A DNA stretch of 7,595 nucleotides from Candidatus Methanophagales archaeon ANME-1-THS (GTDB lineage Archaea; Halobacteriota; Syntropharchaeia; Alkanophagales; Methanospirareceae), in assembly GCA_004212135.1 (NCBI GenBank), contig RXIE01000065.1, forward strand, positions 1 to 7,595, read 5' to 3'. How positions within the stretch are numbered: position 1 is the first letter of the stretch; each line of letters opens with the position of its first letter. Of this stretch, positions 5,180 through 7,595 are shown one piece after another. Below the pieces are notes generated by a model, which saw nothing but the letters and a program-made list of their open reading frames with translations, was not told the origin of the DNA and ran no database searches. The position numbers and the translations under genes are program-made.

Positions 5180-6325
5180 TCAGCCCTGGAGTCTGATCTG
5201 GTTAACAATCGCATCACCAACCTCGCTCGTCTTTGAGGTTCCGCCGAGATCATAGGTTCTTACCTTCCCCTCCCTCAAAACTGCTTCAATCGCATGGAGA
5301 ACTCGTTTGGACGCATCCATCTCGCCAATAGTCTCCAGAAGCAGAGCACCGGCCCAAATCGTTGCGATTGGGTTCGAAACCCCTTTACCGGCGTATTTCG
5401 GCGCGGAACCATGGATCGGCTCGAACATCGAGACCCCGTCCGGATTGATATTCGCGCCCGGCGCGAGCCCCAGACCGCCCTGGATCATCGCGCCAAGGTC
5501 AGTAATAATATCACCAAACATGTTCGGCGTCACGATGACCTGATACCATTCCGGATTCTTCACGAGCCACATGCAGATCGCATCCACGAAATTGAACTCC
5601 GGTTCTATACCGGGGTAGCCCTTTGCAACCCGGGTAAAGACCTCGCGCCAGAACCCATAGCCATGGGTTAATACATTCGCCTTATCCACACTCGTCACCC
5701 TCTTCTTGCCTCGCGCCCGCGCAAGCTCGAAGGCAAATCGCATGACGCGCTCGCATCCCTGCCTCGTCACGACACCGATTTGGTACGCAAGCTCATCAGC
5801 ATCCGTCTCGATGTCCAGATTGAACGTGATCTGGTAGAGGTTTCTTTTGAGTTCCAATCGCTCCTTCGTTCTTCCTCTCCCCTTTCCTTTTACCCGCCCG
5901 CCAATGCCGACGTAGAAATCCTCAGTGTTCTCGCGCACCACGCTCATATCGATATCTTCCGGCCGCTTGCCCGCGAGGGGTGTACGCACGCCTTCCAGAA
6001 GCTTTACGGGCCTCAAATTCACATATTGGTCAAAATAGAACCTGAGCGTGAGCAAAATCCCCTGCTCTAAGATGCCCGGCTCTATCCTCGGGTCACCGAT
6101 GCAGCCAAAGTAGATCGCATCGCTGCGTTTTAATTCCTTTAACGTGTCTTCACCCAGTAACTCCCCCGTTTCCAGGTAATGATCTGCACCATGCGGATAT
6201 TCGGTCCAGTGAAGTTCAAAATTCTCGAGCTCCGAAACCACGTCAAGCACCTTCTCACCTTCTCGTACGACCTCCGGCCCGATCCCATCGCCGCGAATAA
6301 CCGCAATGGTATACCCTTGCGTCAT
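5180..6325 (-). CDS. leuB: 3-isopropylmalate dehydrogenase-family enzyme (LeuB-type)
   Basis: This 381-residue beta-decarboxylating dehydrogenase oxidises and decarboxylates a 2-alkyl-malate such as 3-isopropylmalate with NAD. It starts IAVIRGDGIGPEVV (7-20). Substrate-site Arg95 and Arg105 lie in LLTLRFYFDQYVNLRP, and Arg131 and Tyr138 in VRENTEDFYVG. Lys215 is in VDKANVLT, and the metal-binding aspartates fit Asp248, Asp272 and Asp276 (FGDIITD). MFEPIHGSAP (300-309) precedes the cofactor region. The two leucines before Arg95 fit the hydrophobic pocket of isopropylmalate dehydrogenases. VRENTED is also found in isocitrate-type relatives, so homoisocitrate, methylmalate or isocitrate use cannot be excluded. 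A basic loop at 144-162 is longer than in classical LeuB. The ATG overlaps the stop of the upstream LeuA-type gene by four bases (ATGA), implying translational coupling and a shared pathway. Confidence 0.85.
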   Translation of the reverse strand: MTQGYTIAVIRGDGIGPEVVREGEKVLDVVSELENFELHWTEYPHGADHYLETGELLGEDTLKELKRSDAIYFGCIGDPRIEPGILEQGILLTLRFYFDQYVNLRPVKLLEGVRTPLAGKRPEDIDMSVVRENTEDFYVGIGGRVKGKGRGRTKERLELKRNLYQITFNLDIETDADELAYQIGVVTRQGCERVMRFAFELARARGKKRVTSVDKANVLTHGYGFWREVFTRVAKGYPGIEPEFNFVDAICMWLVKNPEWYQVIVTPNMFGDIITDLGAMIQGGLGLAPGANINPDGVSMFEPIHGSAPKYAGKGVSNPIATIWAGALLLETIGEMDASKRVLHAIEAVLREGKVRTYDLGGTSKTSEVGDAIVNQIRLQG

Positions 6326-7595
6326 TTCTGCACGAGCCTGTTCACTGCGTTAATAAATGCCTCGACCGACGCCATCACGATATCCTCTCGTACACCTCGT
6401 GCGGTTACCATCCTGCCATCCTTCTGCACACCCACAATCACCTCGGCAAGTGCATCGGAGCCGCCCGTTATCGCTTCGATCCTGAAATCCTTGAGCTCAA
6501 TACCTCCACCGATCTCATCGCCTATTAACTCTTGAACCGCTCGTATCGCTGCATCCACCGGGCCAACACCCATCTGCGCACTTCTACACTCCTTTCCTCG
6601 TACAATAGCTTTGAGCGATGCCGTTGGTATCAGATTGTTCCCGGTCATTACTGAGAGCTCTTTGAGCAGTATCATGCGCTCATGCTGTGAGACCTCTCCA
6701 GTCACCACTTCCGCTATGCTGAATAGATCATCATCCGTGACCTTCTTACCACTCGCACCCAGCTTCTTCACCCGCTCGAGTATCTCATCGAGTTGTTCCT
6801 TCGGCGGAAACATGCCGATCTCTGATAATTTCTTCTCAATCGAGTGCCGGCCGGTATGTTTTCCCAGCACGATTCGTCTCCTGTGCCCGACCATCTCCGG
6901 TGTCATTATCCCGGGCTCAAACGTATCGCTCCGTTCGATCACCCCGTGCGCATGTATGCCTGATTCGTGCGAGAAGGCGTTCTCACCCACAATCGGTTTG
7001 GTTATCGGAATGGGTATGCCGGTGAAGCGTTCAACCAGCTTCGCGGTCTCAAAGAGATACTCCGTCTTGATAGTGGTACGCAGCCCGTAAATCGAGTGCA
7101 AGCTCATCACGGTCTCAACGAGGTCCGCATTGCCCGCCCGTTCCCCAATCCCATTCACCGAGACCTGGACTTGTGAAGCACCAGCTCTGACCGCAGCCAA
7201 ACTGTTCGCGACCGCCAGACCGAAGTCATTATGGCAGTGGATACTGATCGGAGCCTCCACGGCACGGTAGATCGCCTCGACAAGCGTGAAGATGGAGAAG
7301 GGCTCACTTACCCCCACGGTGTCAGGAACATTGAGGATGTCTGCACCTGCCTCTTCCGCAGTTTTGAATAACTCGATCAGGAACTCTAATCGCGTCCGTG
7401 TTGCATCCATTGCGGAGAACATGCACAAAAACCCATGCTCCTTGACATATCTCGTCATCGAATAGGTCTGCTCTTTCACCTCCGCTTCGCTCATCCTGGT
7501 CGTGTGTTCACGCTGGATCTGCGAGGAGGGCACGAATATATGGATCATATCCACCCCACAATCGATGCACGCGTCAATATCCGGTTTTAAGACCC
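6322..7595 (-). CDS. leuA: 2-isopropylmalate synthase / citramalate synthase family (LeuA-type), N-terminus beyond right edge
   Basis: The frame stays open to the right edge, with 423 complete codons visible. The GTG at 7554 is internal, because the codons upstream (VLKPDIDACIDCG) align with the family. The enzyme condenses acetyl-CoA with a 2-oxo acid. Counting from the first whole codon, HCHND (119-123) supplies the HxH metal ligands. NGIGERAGN (147-155), HESGIHAHG (209-217) and GKHTGR (244-249) are also family hallmarks. The last 120 or so residues (ELSVMTGNNLIPTASLKAIV onward) are the LeuA allosteric domain, which speaks against the domain-less homocitrate synthase AksA. LeuA (leucine) and CimA (citramalate, isoleucine) remain possible. 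Some 80 N-terminal residues, including the RDG motif, are missing. In FSAMDATR (59-66), Met62 sits where many family members have Glu. The stop overlaps the leuB-type start (ATGA), so the two form an operon with this gene first. Confidence 0.88.
   Translation of the reverse strand, partial: VLKPDIDACIDCGVDMIHIFVPSSQIQREHTTRMSEAEVKEQTYSMTRYVKEHGFLCMFSAMDATRTRLEFLIELFKTAEEAGADILNVPDTVGVSEPFSIFTLVEAIYRAVEAPISIHCHNDFGLAVANSLAAVRAGASQVQVSVNGIGERAGNADLVETVMSLHSIYGLRTTIKTEYLFETAKLVERFTGIPIPITKPIVGENAFSHESGIHAHGVIERSDTFEPGIMTPEMVGHRRRIVLGKHTGRHSIEKKLSEIGMFPPKEQLDEILERVKKLGASGKKVTDDDLFSIAEVVTGEVSQHERMILLKELSVMTGNNLIPTASLKAIVRGKECRSAQMGVGPVDAAIRAVQELIGDEIGGGIELKDFRIEAITGGSDALAEVIVGVQKDGRMVTARGVREDIVMASVEAFINAVNRLVQK

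Noticed and set aside
5177..5193. GACTC/GAGTC hairpin around the leuB stop codon as a terminator
   Set aside because: The stem is only 5 bp, overlaps the coding end and has no T-tract directly after it on the minus strand.
7552..7554. GTG as the start of the LeuA-type gene
   Set aside because: The frame is open and family-like upstream to the window edge, so the GTG is an internal Val codon.
1..7595. CRISPR arrays, tRNA or rRNA genes, transposase genes
   Set aside because: No regularly spaced repeats, tRNA-like or rRNA-like sequences, or transposase motifs were seen on either strand by eye.

Overview
The window looks like archaeal chromosomal DNA, probably euryarchaeal. Several gene starts lack a clear Shine-Dalgarno but have a TATA-like box about 26-30 bases upstream of an ATG, as expected for leaderless archaeal mRNAs. 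The gene content also fits: a UbiD-family decarboxylase of the short archaeal type, long-form HisG, and a LeuA/LeuB-type pair. Base composition is close to balanced. A methanogen or ANME-related lineage is my guess from recollection of similar gene styles, not something the sequence proves.

Layout: (1) 1-1212, minus: the N-terminal 404 residues of a polytopic GT-C-like membrane protein that runs off the left edge. (2) 1353-2723, plus: a UbiD-family decarboxylase, divergent from (1). It carries an in-frame 102-bp insertion with its own hairpin architecture and near-duplicated flanks. (3) 2732-3619, minus: hisG, convergent with the decarboxylase, only 8 bases apart. (4) 3620-3775: an intergenic region with an AT-rich hairpin and a dispersed-repeat-like sequence. 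(5) 3776-4126, plus: a GlpM-like four-helix membrane protein. (6) 4189-4584, plus: an unrecognised 131-residue protein. (7) 4585-4688: a convergent intergenic gap almost filled by a second hairpin repeat. (8) 4689-5114, minus: a small three-TPR protein. (9) 5180-6325 and 6322-7595, minus: a LeuB-type dehydrogenase overlapping by ATGA with the upstream LeuA-type synthase, which is cut by the right edge.

Metabolically, the right half is a translationally coupled 2-oxoacid chain-elongation pair (leucine, or possibly the citramalate route to isoleucine). HisG starts histidine synthesis. The UbiD protein is a candidate for the prenylated-FMN decarboxylation step of archaeal isoprenoid (anhydromevalonate phosphate) synthesis. 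These are mostly housekeeping genes.

The most unusual feature is the 34-codon insertion at 1983-2084 inside the decarboxylase gene. Removing it restores a normal family alignment. It folds as a 9-bp outer stem enclosing two 7-bp hairpins, is flanked by near-identical 17-bp direct repeats, and shares short motifs with hairpin-rich intergenic elements near 3623-3706 and 4606-4688. This suggests a small palindromic element family that can enter coding sequence in frame.
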